A stretch of DNA of 64,000 bases from Brachypterus glaber (Eukaryota; Arthropoda; Insecta; Coleoptera; Kateretidae): NCBI GenBank assembly GCA_958510825.1, contig OY294054.1, positions 13,715,390 through 13,779,389 of the forward strand. Reading direction: 5' to 3'. This document shows positions 21,115 to 32,210 of this stretch, piece by piece. Position 1 is the stretch's first letter. Each line of letters begins with the position of its first letter. The notes beneath the pieces were generated by a model, which saw only the letters and a list, made by a program, of their open reading frames with translations, made no database searches and was not told where the DNA came from. Made by a program: the position numbers and the translations under genes.

Positions 21115-21330
21115 ATATCTCATATAAATCATTTGTCAAATACAAAGGTTTTAAAGTCAATTTTATTTTCTCCATCGTCGGGTGTTCCTCAGGTTATCAA
21201 CTTTGGACCTCTGCTATTTTTCATATTTATAAATGATATATTTAAAATTTTAATATGCCTTAAACGCATGTTTTCGTATGATTTAAAAATATTTTACGCA
21301 ATTAAGACCATTTACAACTGATTTTTCTGC
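21115..21330 (+). pseudogene. Reverse transcriptase relic (Jockey-like)
   Basis: The plus strand encodes FSPSSGVPQ, then FGPLLFFIFINDIF, the palm motif of non-LTR reverse transcriptases (SGVPQGS.LGPLLF...INDI), and shortly after it YDLKIF, a changed form of the ADDLKIF catalytic block. Upstream coding is out of frame (SYKSFVKYKGF). Only about 70 codons remain. Directly abuts the right end of the MITE at 20905-21114. Confidence 0.65.
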
Positions 21331-21843
21331 AGAAAAAAATTTTCACTTGATTTATAAATAAAATAGTAACGATAACGCTTTGTTTTTGTACCCGATGTGT
21401 CATAACTGATTGGTAACTTGATTTTTTTTTAGTTATGGCTTAAATTGTCTATGGAGGTAAGGAATATAAACTATTTGGTTCTTACAAAACAAAACAAAAT
21501 TTCGTTCAGAAAATCATCGTGATTTGGAACAATAATATTAATTATGTAAATGTAGAGCTATAATACTCTTTTAGCTGTAAAGCTGTGAAGTGTATAATAA
21601 GCTGCTAATGGATCCAGTCTATTATTCAGATAAATTAACTTTTAACAAATGACATTATATTTTAAATTATTCAGCTTTCCGATTTAAAATAAAACGTCGA
21701 AACGTGATTATTATTAATACATTAAACATTTAAAACGCATTATAAATCACAAAATTGTTATTTTTGCATTCCCATTAAAAAAAAATAACAGCGTTCGTGC
21801 AAAAGTTTGTTTGCTTAGTATTTTGACGTAAAAAATCAATTTC

Positions 21844-21994
21844 AAGTAAAACAAAAAATAGTACTGAGAAATTTATTTTTTTTATAAAAACATTTTTTTT
21901 TAATAAACCAAATAAGAAAATGTTAACTCTCTATTTTTTTTTAAAGTGTCAAAGTTTTAAGTAAAACAAAAAATAGTACTGAACAATTTATTTT
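21844..21994. repeat. Direct repeat pair
   Basis: AAGTAAAACAAAAAATAGTA, then CTGA and AATTTATTTTT, appears at 21844-21879 and again at 21959-21994 with two differences. The intervening 80 bases are AT-rich. Probably a local duplication. Confidence 0.7.
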
Positions 21995-22034
21995 TCATGG
22001 AGACATATTTTTCAAGTGTCGAAGGGGGTAAAAC

Positions 22035-22640
22035 TAGGGGTTAATCATCATGAGAAGTCCATCCATAGTCTTGTATACAAGTCTTTTAAAAACTTAAAAA
22101 ATCTCAAAAATTTCAACAAACATCTGGAAAATATCCGTAATTTCCAATAATATTTATAATATTTTTCAGAAATCTCTGAAAAACCTAAGAATCTTAGTTT
22201 TTTTGTTCTTCATAGTTCAAGTTAATATATTTTGGAGTAGAAAAAAATTTCATTCGGAAGAAAAAAAAACACTTTTTGCAAAAAAAAAAATCTTATTAAT
22301 TTTGGATTTTAATTCAAAGAAAAAAGAAACACTTTTTATAATAAAAAACAAAAAATCTTATTGTTTTTTTATAATAATTTTGTTTTTAAAAACTCTTTTT
22401 TTTCTTCTTTTCGAAAATAAAAAATAAATAAAAAAAAATTCTCGGTTGGGATTGTTTTTAGTAAAAAACTGGGAAACGGCACGTTTAAAATAATTCCTCT
22501 GTTCTGATTTTAAAAACTAGAAATTGTAACGACTGCACTCATATAAATAGTTGAATGCCTCACGGGAGGTTATTTCTTTTGAAAGAGAATTGCTTAGTTC
22601 AGTAGATATGTAGGCAAACCATTTGATAGATGATTACATT
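22035..22640. other. Low-complexity AT-rich stretch
   Basis: Runs of A and T with repeated words such as ACACTTTTT and AAAATCTTATT; a weak similarity to 33920-34040 (AATCTCAAAAATTT, TTTTTCAGAAA) suggests an old dispersed repeat. No gene. Confidence 0.4.
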
Positions 22641-22870
22641 TTCTTTGTATGTGAAAACTGTGTACGTAGAGAAAAAAAGAAAAAACAAGGCTTGAAGATA
22701 TGTAATGCTTCGCACTCCTTAGCACACAGTGGATTGTGCATTTGCTATATTTTCCAAAATATGATTTTCTTTAGGCGTTTAAAGTTAGCAAATACAAAAA
22801 AAATAAAAAAAGTGGTAGTCGAACTAAGGTTTGAACCCAGGACCTCTTACTTACACTGCCGAGGCAAGTA
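22640..22870 (-). repeat. Fragment of the GTCC-rich repeat family with tRNA-like B box
   Basis: AAGATATGTAATGCTTCGCA is the reverse complement of the terminal block TGCGTAGCATTACATATCTT seen near 62180 and 49525. Close by, in reverse, is a pol III B-box-like GGGTTCAAACCTT (22826-22838), matched at 63828-63840 by GGGTTCGAACCTC with similar flanks. This links the family to a tRNA-like segment. Confidence 0.55.
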
Positions 22871-23338
22871 TATAAGTGTACACTGTAAAAACGAATTGGT
22901 AAAATTCCCAAACGTATCGTGAGTAATTTTGTGGCCAGAACATATTCGGGAAAATCACAAAAAAGTTGTAAAAATAATTTACATAATACATTCTGTTTAA
23001 TTATTTAAATGATAGATATCTAAATTTTACAAATTGTAAATTGTATATTTCCAGAATAAAAATTGAATATTTTATATAAATTGAGTTTTACATATTTTAT
23101 ATTGTAATAGCTTAAAAATAAATATTATTTATTTTTAAGTTATTAGTACAGTAACGGTGGTAATTTATTTACCTCCTTACTGTGCTAATGACTAAAAAAA
23201 TAGAAAGTTTTGAGTTGTGACATTATTGCGAGTTGTAAATTTACAAGGTAAATTCACTTTTAAAAAATCACAAAATGAATAATTTATAATATATAAAATA
23301 ACTGTGATCGAGATCCATTCTCATTGTAGTTTTGATAA
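22871..23338. other. AT-rich stretch with CACTGTAAAAA word
   Basis: TACACTGTAAAAA at about 22877 is also seen at 45438 and in reverse at 54415, and may be the end of a MITE family, but no paired end was established. Nothing else recognised. Confidence 0.35.
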
Positions 23339-23656
23339 ATCAAAATTAAAAAATTATTATGTCTACTCCAAAGTTTTTTATTGAAGCATTTTATTTATAA
23401 AAAATAGCTACAATTGTTTCAACCCTTGAACTTAGGGTCATCTTCAGGCTAAAATAGTCAAAAAATTTAAAAACAAACAACACGGACTACAATATAAACA
23501 TACACATAGCTTACCTGTTTGTTTTTAAATTTTTTGACTATTTAGCCTGAAGATGACCCTAAGTTCAAGGGTTGAAACAATTGTAGCTTATTTTTTATAA
23601 ATAAAATGCTTCAATAAAAAACTTTGGAGTAGACATAATAATTTTTTAATTTTGAT
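23339..23656. mobile_element. Long hairpin element with hammerhead-like arms
   Basis: Arms of about 137 bp, nearly identical, surround a 38-base centre. Left arm starts ATCAAAATTAAAAAATTATT and the right arm mirrors it. On the right arm GCCTGAAGATGACCC, a loop, GGGTT and GAAACAATTG occur; the left arm has the same on the opposite strand. The near identity of the arms implies recent formation or conversion between arms. No coding frame. Confidence 0.85.
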
Positions 23657-23743
23657 ATAATATATATATAAAATTTTTATTAAAACTTTAATAATATAAA
23701 CACAAAAAGACAAAAAGTCTAAGTTATTTTATATTTATATATA

Positions 23744-23757
23744 AAATTCTTAACTTA
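23744..23757. repeat. Target-site duplication, left copy
   Basis: AAATTCTTAACTTA, identical to 24365-24378, flanks the truncated LINE on its tail side. Confidence 0.85.
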
Positions 23758-24364
23758 GTAGTAGTAGTAGTAGTAAGGGTGGGAAGGCTACAAGCCAGGC
23801 AACTAGGCCATTATGGCCCTTTTTGCCAGCCCCGAGCTGTCCCAGCCACACATCTACCCTACTCCCTGCCAAAACCTGCCGGACCTCCTTATAAAGGTCG
23901 CGATATCTGTCCAGGCAAGGGTACGCAACTCCTCTCTTCGGAGAGTTGCCACTCCGAAGATCTCCTGTCGTATTCTGCCGAACCGATCGCATTGTCCTAG
24001 GAAATGGAAGGGCGATTCTTCGTCTATCCCGCAACCCGAACAGACGGGGTCGTTACCGACCTTCATCTTGAACAGGTGCCTTCCTAGTCCACAGTGACCC
24101 GTGAGGATCCCTGTGAGTTGGCTGATCGTGGCTCGGCTTCTTCCTAGTAGCCACGCGGTTTTTGACTTGCTTGGACCGGAAAGGAAGTCCTTTGCCTGTC
24201 TGCAGTTCGTGACCGTTGACCAGCTTTCCCTTAGTTTTTCTCCAGCCCACGTGTTGAGGGCTGATGTGATTTGTTTCCTTGTAATACCAAGCATGGGTTC
24301 GGGTCCCATGCACGGAGTCTCGGCTCCGAGCCTGGCAAGTTCGTCTGCCTTCTCGTTGCCTGGT
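23758..24364 (-). pseudogene. 5'-truncated LINE: RNase H end, zinc finger, (CTA)n tail
   Basis: Read on the minus strand from the truncation point: GNEKADELARLGA, the C-terminal RNase H block, then about 150 codons of ORF2 C-terminus (24309-23854) with a finger CSGCG...HFLGQC, a short GC-rich 3' UTR and a (CTA)n tail at 23758-23775. The segment is far richer in GC than its surroundings. It is bounded on both sides by AAATTCTTAACTTA. This is a classic 5'-truncated non-LTR insertion; I- or Jockey-group by domain order. Open over most of its length, so fairly young, but non-functional since RT and endonuclease are missing. Confidence 0.88.
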
Positions 24365-24378
24365 AAATTCTTAACTTA
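24365..24378. repeat. Target-site duplication, right copy
   Basis: AAATTCTTAACTTA, the second copy of the 14-bp duplication made on insertion of the LINE at 23758-24364. Confidence 0.85.
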
Positions 24379-25640
24379 CTAAACGGATGGGCCCAATCAG
24401 TTTAATAAATTTTGCACCAAATACGTATATTATTGATAAATATATTTTTTTTATTACAAAATAAGCACAAATATTTAAGCTTTAGGCTAATGGCTTATAC
24501 CTATTATTGCAAAAACATAAAAGAACTATATTAGATATTAGATATAAATATATATCTCCATAAAACAAAATGTTTTCTTCTTAAGAACTATACGTAAATA
24601 GTAACACCTATAAAAATATTATCTCATATATTGAGCATAAAATTACCTTTACGACAAATCAATGCACATAATTTTCACGATTTAACAAGTTATAACACTC
24701 AAAAAAATAAAAATAAAGCGTCCCGTTGTGTACCTACCTAAATGTTGTTTGATAGTCGATTAAATCAATGATGGAAACGCAATTGCGGCCCATGGTTCGG
24801 GTGGTGGGATATTAAATTCCAAAATATGTTTGGTTAAATCACAAAATTCCGTAGTAATACTGTCAAATTAAGTTGCACTTTTACAAAACATAATTTGTAA
24901 TTTTAGATTACAAAAATACATTTTAAAATTACTAGATTAAAATTTAAAAATTACAAAATTAATTAGTGATACCACAGTTTTTGTGTAAAATTCAAAAAAA
25001 AAAGGTAAAAATATGACAAATCTGTAAAAATTTAAAATAAGTTGGTTATTTTTCACAGAACTAATATTGTAATTTTCAGTACCTTTTTATCAGTGCATGG
25101 CTTTTTGTTTATGAATGGATTTTATTAAAATTGGTATAAATATTTCTTTAATATTTCCTGAAAGTTTTAAGTTTGTCGCAATCTTCGTTTTACTTTTTAA
25201 AATTTTTTAAACTTTTTGGCTATTTTCAGCTCAAAAGCTGTGAGGAGTATAGAAAGAAAAAAAAATGTGAATGCATTTTTCAATATCTTTAAAAGCATCA
25301 TATTTATTGATAACACTATTATTTCTGCGTTTCTCCAGCAGATCTAGAAAAGTACTTTAAAATTTTGTGGTAAATATAAAATGATAGTCATTTGTTCAAA
25401 ATAAATAAAATACTGGAAGGAATAGTTTAGATCTTTATGTCTTTTTAAGCTTAGGTGAGTTTTATTATTTACATTGCTCGACAAAAATACAAACCACAAA
25501 AATTTCAGCTTGTTATGCGAAAAAATCAGTTTTGCGAAAAAAATAGTTTTGCGTTGCTAGAGTAGTGAATTGACTAGCTAAACTTAAAAAAAATATATAT
25601 TCATAGATAACCTACAATTTAATTAACTTTACATTTAAAA
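24379..25640. other. AT-rich stretch, nothing recognised
   Basis: Only a weak resemblance of 24741-24800 (ATGTTGTTTGATAGTC) to 8497-8512 was noticed. No gene or complete element. Confidence 0.4.
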
Positions 25641-25649
25641 GGTTTCAGA

Positions 25650-25770
25650 TTTCCAGACAGACGACAGACAAACCGATATTTTCTTAATATCCACTTTTTT
25701 CACATTTTCTCGACGTTTCGTTTCATTTTAAGTCCGAACTTGAAATTATTTTTTGATTTTTCTGTCTTCT
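25650..25770. repeat. Relic of GTCC/GTCT-rich repeat
   Basis: CAGACAGACGACAGAC followed by TTTTCTCGACGTTTCG and, further on, AAGTCCGAACTTGAAA. The same order in different form is found at 27290-27390 and 29130-29220. Interspersed repeat, class unknown. Confidence 0.5.
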
Positions 25771-27280
25771 TCGCCCCTAAAACAATAAATCGCTTGTAAT
25801 GTAGTGATTATAAATAATAACTTTATAATTATATCTAAAATGTATATTAAAATTCAAGTACTATAATAAATTAGAAAAAAAAACAATCAGCTCGAACGAT
25901 TTTTATATTTTCCTAAATTACTGTGTTTAAACAAATAAAATCAGGGATCAGAAACAAAAAATAAAAATTTACAGAATACTACTGTGTAAAATGTGATATC
26001 TAAATTAGGTTTTTGTTTGCAAAAAGTTGAACTAAAAGTTTGTCCTGGTACACCGTGATAGAGTATTTGCTAAGTGAACTGGCGTCTGCATCTCTTAACT
26101 TCTCTCGCCTGTGCGCAGTCAAAGATAAATAAAATGCTTTACTACAAAGAGAAAGCAGGAGCCTGGTATGGTGCATGTTAAAATTTTTCCTCGTGTAGCT
26201 TTTTTAAGACCCTCTTATAGTATATTAAAGTTTCATAACATACATTTTTAGTACAGGTGCGCTAAAAACGTGTTATGAAACAAATATTTTATACTTTTTT
26301 TTTCTATTTTGCTCTAAAATTAAAAAAAAAACTTTCATTTAAATTTATGTATGTATTGGGATTTTTTTTGGGTTGGCACTTTAATTTTCACCATCTTTGA
26401 AATTCAATTCAATTCACAGAACAAATGATATTTTGATATATTTTATAATCACTCTTCTCTTTTTTAGTGCAAGTAACCAAGCCACAACTTTAACAAGGTG
26501 AAAATTAACCTAAAAACAACTTTTTTTAGAAAATTAAACTTTAAACCGATGTTGACATTTTCTCGGAAAACGTCAAGCGATATTCTTTTGTCGTGTTGCC
26601 AACCTAAAAGGAAAAAGTACTAAACTTTAATGGGCCTATAAAAACACGCAAAATGCTTGTGATTATGAGCTTATAATAGTCGCAATATAGAAAAAAATAT
26701 AAAAACACTTTTGTGTGCCAAATGCACGAAGAGTATACTAATAAAATCACACCAAGTAAACTTAAAATGTAAATAAACATCAAACTAACTGACATTTGTT
26801 TGAAATGTGCTGGTTTTGTCCCAGTTTCTTTTATTGGTGTACAAACAATTTTAGTTGTCGTTACCTAATGCATACAAATAAACCACGAGGGTTAGCCACT
26901 ATTCAGTTCAACACAAAAGGTACTTTCAATTTAATTTTTTGTTTACGTCTGTGATGTGCTTTGACTATTTTAAAACTTAAATGAATAGTGCACGAAAAGA
27001 AATATTTGAGAAAGGCAAATAAAAAGATCTATCATTTTGAGTTTAGTTTTTATAGTTTTATAATTAAGTTCTATGTGAATTTTTATTCAAGGTTTATCTA
27101 AGGTTTTGGGGAATAAGTAGAAGAAGAAAAAGAAGAAGACAAAGATAAAAGAAGAAGAGGAAATTATTACGTTCTAGCTGTGTTCGATAAAAATTACCTT
27201 ATTTGTTTATTTGAATTACATCGGCACTTAGTGCTACTAAGAGTGCCGATGTATTGAAATCTTCGCCGAAAAGACAAAAT
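25771..27280. other. AT-rich stretch with one unclassified patch
   Basis: A patch at about 26040-26210 (CACCGTGATAGAGTATTTGC and onward) has normal composition and ends in CAAAGATAAATAAAATGC, vaguely like the body start of the SINE at 15405, but no B box is present. The rest, including a GAAGAAGA run near 27120-27160, shows nothing I can name. Confidence 0.35.
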
Positions 27281-27284
27281 CTTT

Positions 27285-27475
27285 GACCACGTGTTTTTCA
27301 CATTTCTCGACGTTTTAGAACATTCTGAGTCGAAATCAGTAAAAACAATTTTTGCGTCCGTCTGTCTGTCTGTCTGTTTGTCTGTCTGGGTGTAAACTCT
27401 AACTCCATTTCTACATGAGATATCGACTTGCGGTTTTTTGCATATTGTTTCTTATCGTATTCCGAAGAGCTGATT
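27285..27475 (+). repeat. GTCT-rich repeat copy
   Basis: TTTCTCGACGTTTTAGAACA, then TTCTGAGTCGAAATCAG, then a (GTCT)n run at 27356-27388. This arrangement is shared with 25650-25770 and 29130-29220. No coding. Confidence 0.6.
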
Positions 27476-28380
27476 AGATTTTGGGGGTAAACGGTAAAAA
27501 TAGGGTAAAACTCCTATTTTTAGCGTTTTTTGTTTATAATTAAGGCAATTATTATTGTATATGGTTAATTTAGCACTTATATAAAAGATAATTTTAAATT
27601 GGTCAAAAAATGTTATAAACAACGTTTTCCTAAAACGCATTTTTTTCGAGATATTGGCGTTTAAAGCAGTAAAAGGTTTTTTTAGCATATCTCACATATT
27701 TATAACCCGATTTCAAAAAATTATATTTTAAATAAAAGCTCTTTGAAAGCCCTATAAAAAATGTTATATACAGTTTTTTGCTAAAATATAATGTTTTAAA
27801 GATACAGAATTTAAAATCAAACAAAACACCTAGTTCAAAATTTGCAAACTAAATGGCTCTAGTGTACAAATTTTAAGCTTCCATTCACTTGTTTTTAAAA
27901 TCAATCGAAAATTGTAATTAATAAGTTCAACTTGCATCCAAGTAAAAACATATTTTTATTATTAATTTTAATTATATATTAAGTGTACAAGAAAAGCTAA
28001 AGTTTAATATAAATATTATAAAAGTTAGTTTGTGCAGTGAGGAGTAGTAGTAAAATTGTAATTATGTTATGCTACCCTGTTCTAATAGCATGTTATCAGT
28101 TTTCCCAATGGTGCCGATGTTTTGACAGGGTGCTTGCAACGTTTCATCTAGTGTATTTACTAAATCATAATTAAAATAGGTATATGTAGTTATAGGTATA
28201 GGTAAGAAATAACACCCTATTTTATTGACACTTGGTATTCTAGTTTAGTTTTGCAAGTTAAACTCAATAGAGATGCTCACGAAAAAAACAATAGGAATTT
28301 ACTACCACATCGGCAGGTTTATATTACTGAAAATAAATTGTTTACATGGGTACCTTTTTCCTGATTTTATATTGAACAAT
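27476..28380. other. AT-rich stretch, nothing recognised
   Basis: Neither strand has a gene, hairpin or element edge that I can support. Confidence 0.4.
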
Positions 28381-28384
28381 AAAT

Positions 28385-28467
28385 AACCCTGCAGGAACAC
28401 TAGGGTGCCTGCCAAACATATTACTTTTTTGGACTCGTGCATTTTTAGGATCCGTGGGCCGGCCCTG
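28385..28467. mobile_element. hAT-like terminal sequence
   Basis: The right edge reads GGGCCGGCCCTG, so in reverse complement it begins CAGGGCCGGCCC, a start typical of hAT elements (CAGNGCCGGC...). The opposite end could not be found. Likely a solo end or a badly decayed copy. Confidence 0.4.
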
Positions 28468-28614
28468 TGTATTATCTAATGCATGGTAATCATTACATGT
28501 ATATTTCTTTATGACTGACTAACAGAAATTTTGATGACTAAAAAAAAAGTCTCACATAAAAAGATTTAATTTAAGAAGAATTAATAAGATAATTTTATTG
28601 TCCAAAAAGTCCAA

Positions 28615-28965
28615 ATGAGGTGAATACGCAATTCAAGTTTCAAATTATCTCATGTGGGTAAAAAAGGGACTTTTTCAATTTTAGGGGTGGGGAGCTTGGG
28701 GGTAAATTTTATATAAAATTGTATTGTCATCAGAGATAGATAATTATTATTATAATACATAAGCCACTCTCTACGTTTATTCTAAGTGGTTGAAACAGAG
28801 AGGGTGTTAACTTAGCCTTATACGCGTATGGGGGTGATGGGGAGACAAGGGGGGATATAAAATTTATTTTAAAATTTTATTATCACTGGATCAGTATGTA
28901 ACCTAATTTAAGTTTTAAATTATGTCATGTGGGTACAAAATGTTTTTTTTAATTTTAATGAGGAT
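28615..28965. repeat. Diverged direct repeat
   Basis: TTTCAAATTATCTCATGTGG near 28640 and TTTTAAATTATGTCATGTGG near 28913 start similar blocks, each near a GGGGTGGGG or GGGGTGATGGGG patch and an ATAAAATT-TATT(A/G)TCA(C/T)TC-like segment. The unit is about 275 bp. Class unknown. Confidence 0.45.
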
Positions 28966-29129
28966 ATATCAATATTGAGAAAAGAAATCTGAGCAAGTAC
29001 CATCGAAAATAGGAAGAAACAGTTTTCGCAGCCACCCTAACAAACACTTCCTTAAGTAACTCAATAAATGTTTCAGTACTTGGAATTTTAGAAATAGCTA
29101 TCCCTAGAAGTAAGAAAATTTTTATATAG

Positions 29130-29230
29130 GTTTTTTTACTTTTCTTGGCGTTTTGCGAAAAAATTCTGATTTTCGTGGTAAAACTCCGTCCATCGGTTTG
29201 TATGTCTGTCTGTCCGGAAATATTTGTAAA
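29130..29230 (+). repeat. Relic of GTCT-rich repeat
   Basis: CTTGGCGTTTTGCGAAAAAA, TTCTGATTTTCGTGG and TCTGTCTGTCCGG follow in the order seen at 27290-27390. Confidence 0.5.
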
Positions 29231-29294
29231 CAAGAACAAAACTTATAACAATACTCATCCCTCCAAGAAAAAGGATTCCTTAAACCAAGCACAC

Positions 29295-29488
29295 GTGTCT
29301 TTCGATATGTACACATATTCTCTTGTTTCAAGGCTAGCATTTATTTGAACCAATGTAAATGTTTTTAAATGAAGAGCAAGAGGTTTTAAATAAAGATCCG
29401 CTCTCTTGATTCAAGGACGTTGACTTTGGTTCAAAGAAATACTAGCCCTAACACAAAAGAATATGGCTTTGAACATATCGAAAGACAC
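29295..29488. mobile_element. Imperfect palindromic MITE
   Basis: GTGTCTTTCGATATGT at 29295 is mirrored by ACATATCGAAAGACAC ending at 29488; further inside, GGCTAG..ATTT.TTTGAACC and its complement pair, then AAGAGCAAGAG with CTCTCTTG. Arms are diverged by indels. No open frame. Confidence 0.65.
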
Positions 29489-29863
29489 ATTTTTTTCCTT
29501 GACGTATTTATGTTCTTGACAGTTTTATCCATATTTTTAGCAGTGTACAAAGCACATCTTAAGATTTTTTCTTTTATTTTCCAATTGTTTTTTGAGTGTT
29601 TAAACTTTAATTAATATTGAATTATTAATTTAATACTTTCTCGACCTATTTTGGCAATAATGGTTAAAGATTAATAATTAATCCCCATTGAGATGTAAAT
29701 CAATAATTACACCGCGAATCGAAAATTTAATTAAACGATTATAATATTCTTTAACAAACTGTTGCTTAATGGCATTAATGAAAATTTACAAACAAGACTC
29801 GAACTTGTAAAATGCATCGCAGTTCATATCTACACTCGCAGTTTATCTAAGTTAAGTTGAGAA

Positions 29864-29958
29864 TCGAGAAATCGAGATTTCTCGTCTTGTCTTGTCTCGA
29901 TTTCGAGAAAAAATCAAGACAAGGGTGTAATTTTAAAAATCAAGACAAGGCCACAGTC
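29864..29958. repeat. Low-complexity TCTCG/CTTGT repeats
   Basis: TTCTCGTCTTGTCTTGTCTC, TCGATTTCGAGAAA and two ATCAAGACAAGG words form overlapping short direct and inverted repeats. Function unknown. Confidence 0.5.
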
Positions 29959-30064
29959 ATGTCGTCAGGAGTAAGATTCTTGATCAAGAATTAAGACTTT
30001 TATTTACAATCGGTTGGAAATAAGCTAATTACATACCTATGCAAAAGTTGGAAAATCAATTATT

Positions 30065-30830
30065 GTTAACTTCTACTACCTAAAAAGTTTGAAACACCAC
30101 ATTTCCATCCCTTGGTCGGAAACTGTCTTGTGGCTAACTTTACTGCACTTCAGATATGTAAAAAACTTAAATGTATTAAAATTTTATAGAAAGAATAGTT
30201 TTAAGTACTTATTTTTTTAAAACAACATCAGAAACACATTTAAATTGCAATATATTCCTATCTCTAAAATATATTAAATTTACAACCAATTTAACTGTCA
30301 TTTCTGAAAGATCAGTGCTGCCACCGCCGGTAATTTAACTAAGTAAATATATAACGTTATTTTTAAACGTTAACACATAATAATTATCTCGAATGAATAT
30401 TTGTATTTAATTTATTTATTTTAAAATGGTTGATATTAAAAAAGTTATTTCTTATTTTATATGGGAGGATTGGTGACATATGGGAGGATTGGTGTAGTGG
30501 TCTACCGCGTCTGTACATGACAAGTCTACTAGCCAACTAGCGTGAGTTCGATTCTCACTGGCGCCGATTTGCCTTTTTCAGTTAATTAATAATTGAAGTT
30601 TGGCGAAGGCTTAAGTGAAGCGTACACTCCCTATAAAAACTGGTTCGAAAGTCAGTATAAGCCGGTGGTTCCCTCTACTACTAGCCCACACAAGTTCTGG
30701 ACTTAGGGAATGCTTAATTAAGTACGAGGTTAAACAAACATGTAATGTAATGTAATTTTATTTTCGTGGAGATCGCCATCTATACATGCATTGATAAAGC
30801 AAAAATGTGTAACTTACTTCACCAGTGTTT
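30065..30830. repeat. Interspersed repeat, filled-site copy
   Basis: This is the second copy of the 6229-6550 repeat. Its two halves (30065-30310 and 30756-30830) are separated by about 445 bases containing a SINE and about 130 bases of other DNA that are absent at 6469-6489. Confidence 0.75.
30482..30755 (+). mobile_element. tRNA-derived SINE, most complete copy
   Basis: An A box (TGGTGTAGTGG, 30490-30500) and a B box (GAGTTCGATTCTC, 30544-30556) give an internal pol III promoter. The body includes GGTTCGAAAGTCAGTATAAG and CTTAATTAAGTACGAGG and ends in a (TGTAA)n tail at about 30741-30755. Two other copies, both reversed, are at 4345-4440 and 47226-47690. A 19-bp direct repeat (ATATGGGAGGATTGGTGAC, then again without AC) marks the 5' edge. 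SINEs use the enzymes of a LINE; the partner is not identifiable here. Confidence 0.85.
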
Positions 30831-30964
30831 ATAAATTTAAAGATGGTATCGGTTTTGCCGTGGAACATAAAATATACAATTGTTAATAAAATAGGTAAAA
30901 AATATGAATAAAATAGTATACAAACCTCTGGGCTAAATTTCGTTTTTCCTTCGGGAATTAGCTG

Positions 30965-31164
30965 NNNNNNNNNNNNNNNNNNNNNNNNNNNNNNNNNNNN
31001 NNNNNNNNNNNNNNNNNNNNNNNNNNNNNNNNNNNNNNNNNNNNNNNNNNNNNNNNNNNNNNNNNNNNNNNNNNNNNNNNNNNNNNNNNNNNNNNNNNNN
31101 NNNNNNNNNNNNNNNNNNNNNNNNNNNNNNNNNNNNNNNNNNNNNNNNNNNNNNNNNNNNNNNN
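30965..31164. other. Assembly gap (200 N)
   Basis: Two hundred consecutive N. A round number suggests a placeholder gap of unknown real length. Confidence 0.99.
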
Positions 31165-31571
31165 CAAGTTCGGTTTTTTTTTTATATTGTCTATAATTTG
31201 TTTTATTTATATTTCTTTATTAAATTTAATAATAAATTTAATAAAGAAATTAAAATTTATTCAATGTCCAATCTCCAATTTATGAAAAAATATTATATAA
31301 CTAGTACTCATAGAATGTTAACCTATTTATCAATAAAAATGTATAGCTCTCACCCAGATGGTTAATAAAAATTATAACAAAATTAAAACCTATCTAATGT
31401 TCAATCCTTATTTCCCTTAATTTATAATATATAAATTATATTTAAATTGAATTCATTATGCAATCAACACACAAGATTAATCTTTGTTGACAGCATTTAA
31501 ATTATTACTGCATGTTTTATTCAAATAAATGTTATTGTTACTATTATTATTGGTACTTTAGAGGACATATA
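31165..31571. other. AT-rich stretch, nothing recognised
   Basis: A short palindrome (TTTCTTTATTAAATTTAATA mirrored at about 31211-31250) is the only structure. No gene. Confidence 0.45.
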
Positions 31572-31771
31572 ATGATATCAAGGATATCACTGATATCACT
31601 GATATGACTAATATGACTAATATCACTGATATCATTAATATTATTGATATAATTGATATAATTGATATAATTTATATCATTGATATCATTGATATCATTG
31701 ATATCATTGATGTCATTATTATCATTTATATGTATTACTGATAGTATTGATAATATTGATAGCATTGATAT
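31572..31771. repeat. 9-bp tandem array (GATATCATT type)
   Basis: About 200 bases of nine-base units based on GATATCATT, with variants ATATAATTG and ATATGACTA. Because the period is a multiple of three, both strands carry open frames of repeated tripeptides (for example NDI on the minus strand) that have no meaning as genes. Confidence 0.9.
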
Positions 31772-32210
31772 ATTTTGTATAATTTGGGTGGCAACTTTTT
31801 CACATAAGTTTTAGCAGTGTAACTAACGATTATAAAAGAAAGCAACATTTTATCTTGGCAACGGTATTTTCTGGACAAATGCGCCATTTACTAGCACCAG
31901 ATAATAGTTTTAGAAGTTTAAAATGTCAGTAAGCAATTTTAAATTTACTAACAGTATTTTCTAAAGAAATCCATCAAAGTTAAATCTGATAATGTCTCTC
32001 ATGACACAAACAAAGAAATTTAAATTTTTCTCAAATATATCTCTACTTACTAAAGTTACTTTTTAAACATGACTTTTATATAAAGCGATGATATTTCTCA
32101 CAGCATAAAAAACAACAAGATAACGTGGGCCGACAACCAATTTTCATCAGATATTTATTTATGTCATGACAGCAAAATATTCCGTTTATTAGGACGAGTC
32201 TACACAAAAC
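31772..32210. other. AT-rich stretch, nothing recognised
   Basis: No gene or repeat boundary could be supported between the two satellite arrays. Confidence 0.45.

Noticed and set aside
28385..28467. Complete hAT element
   Set aside because: Only one end is recognisable; no partner end or 8-bp duplication was found.
30958..31167. Open frame across the N gap
   Set aside because: It consists of unknown bases only.
31547..31765. Frame of repeated NDI residues
   Set aside because: Translation of a 9-bp satellite; no gene evidence.
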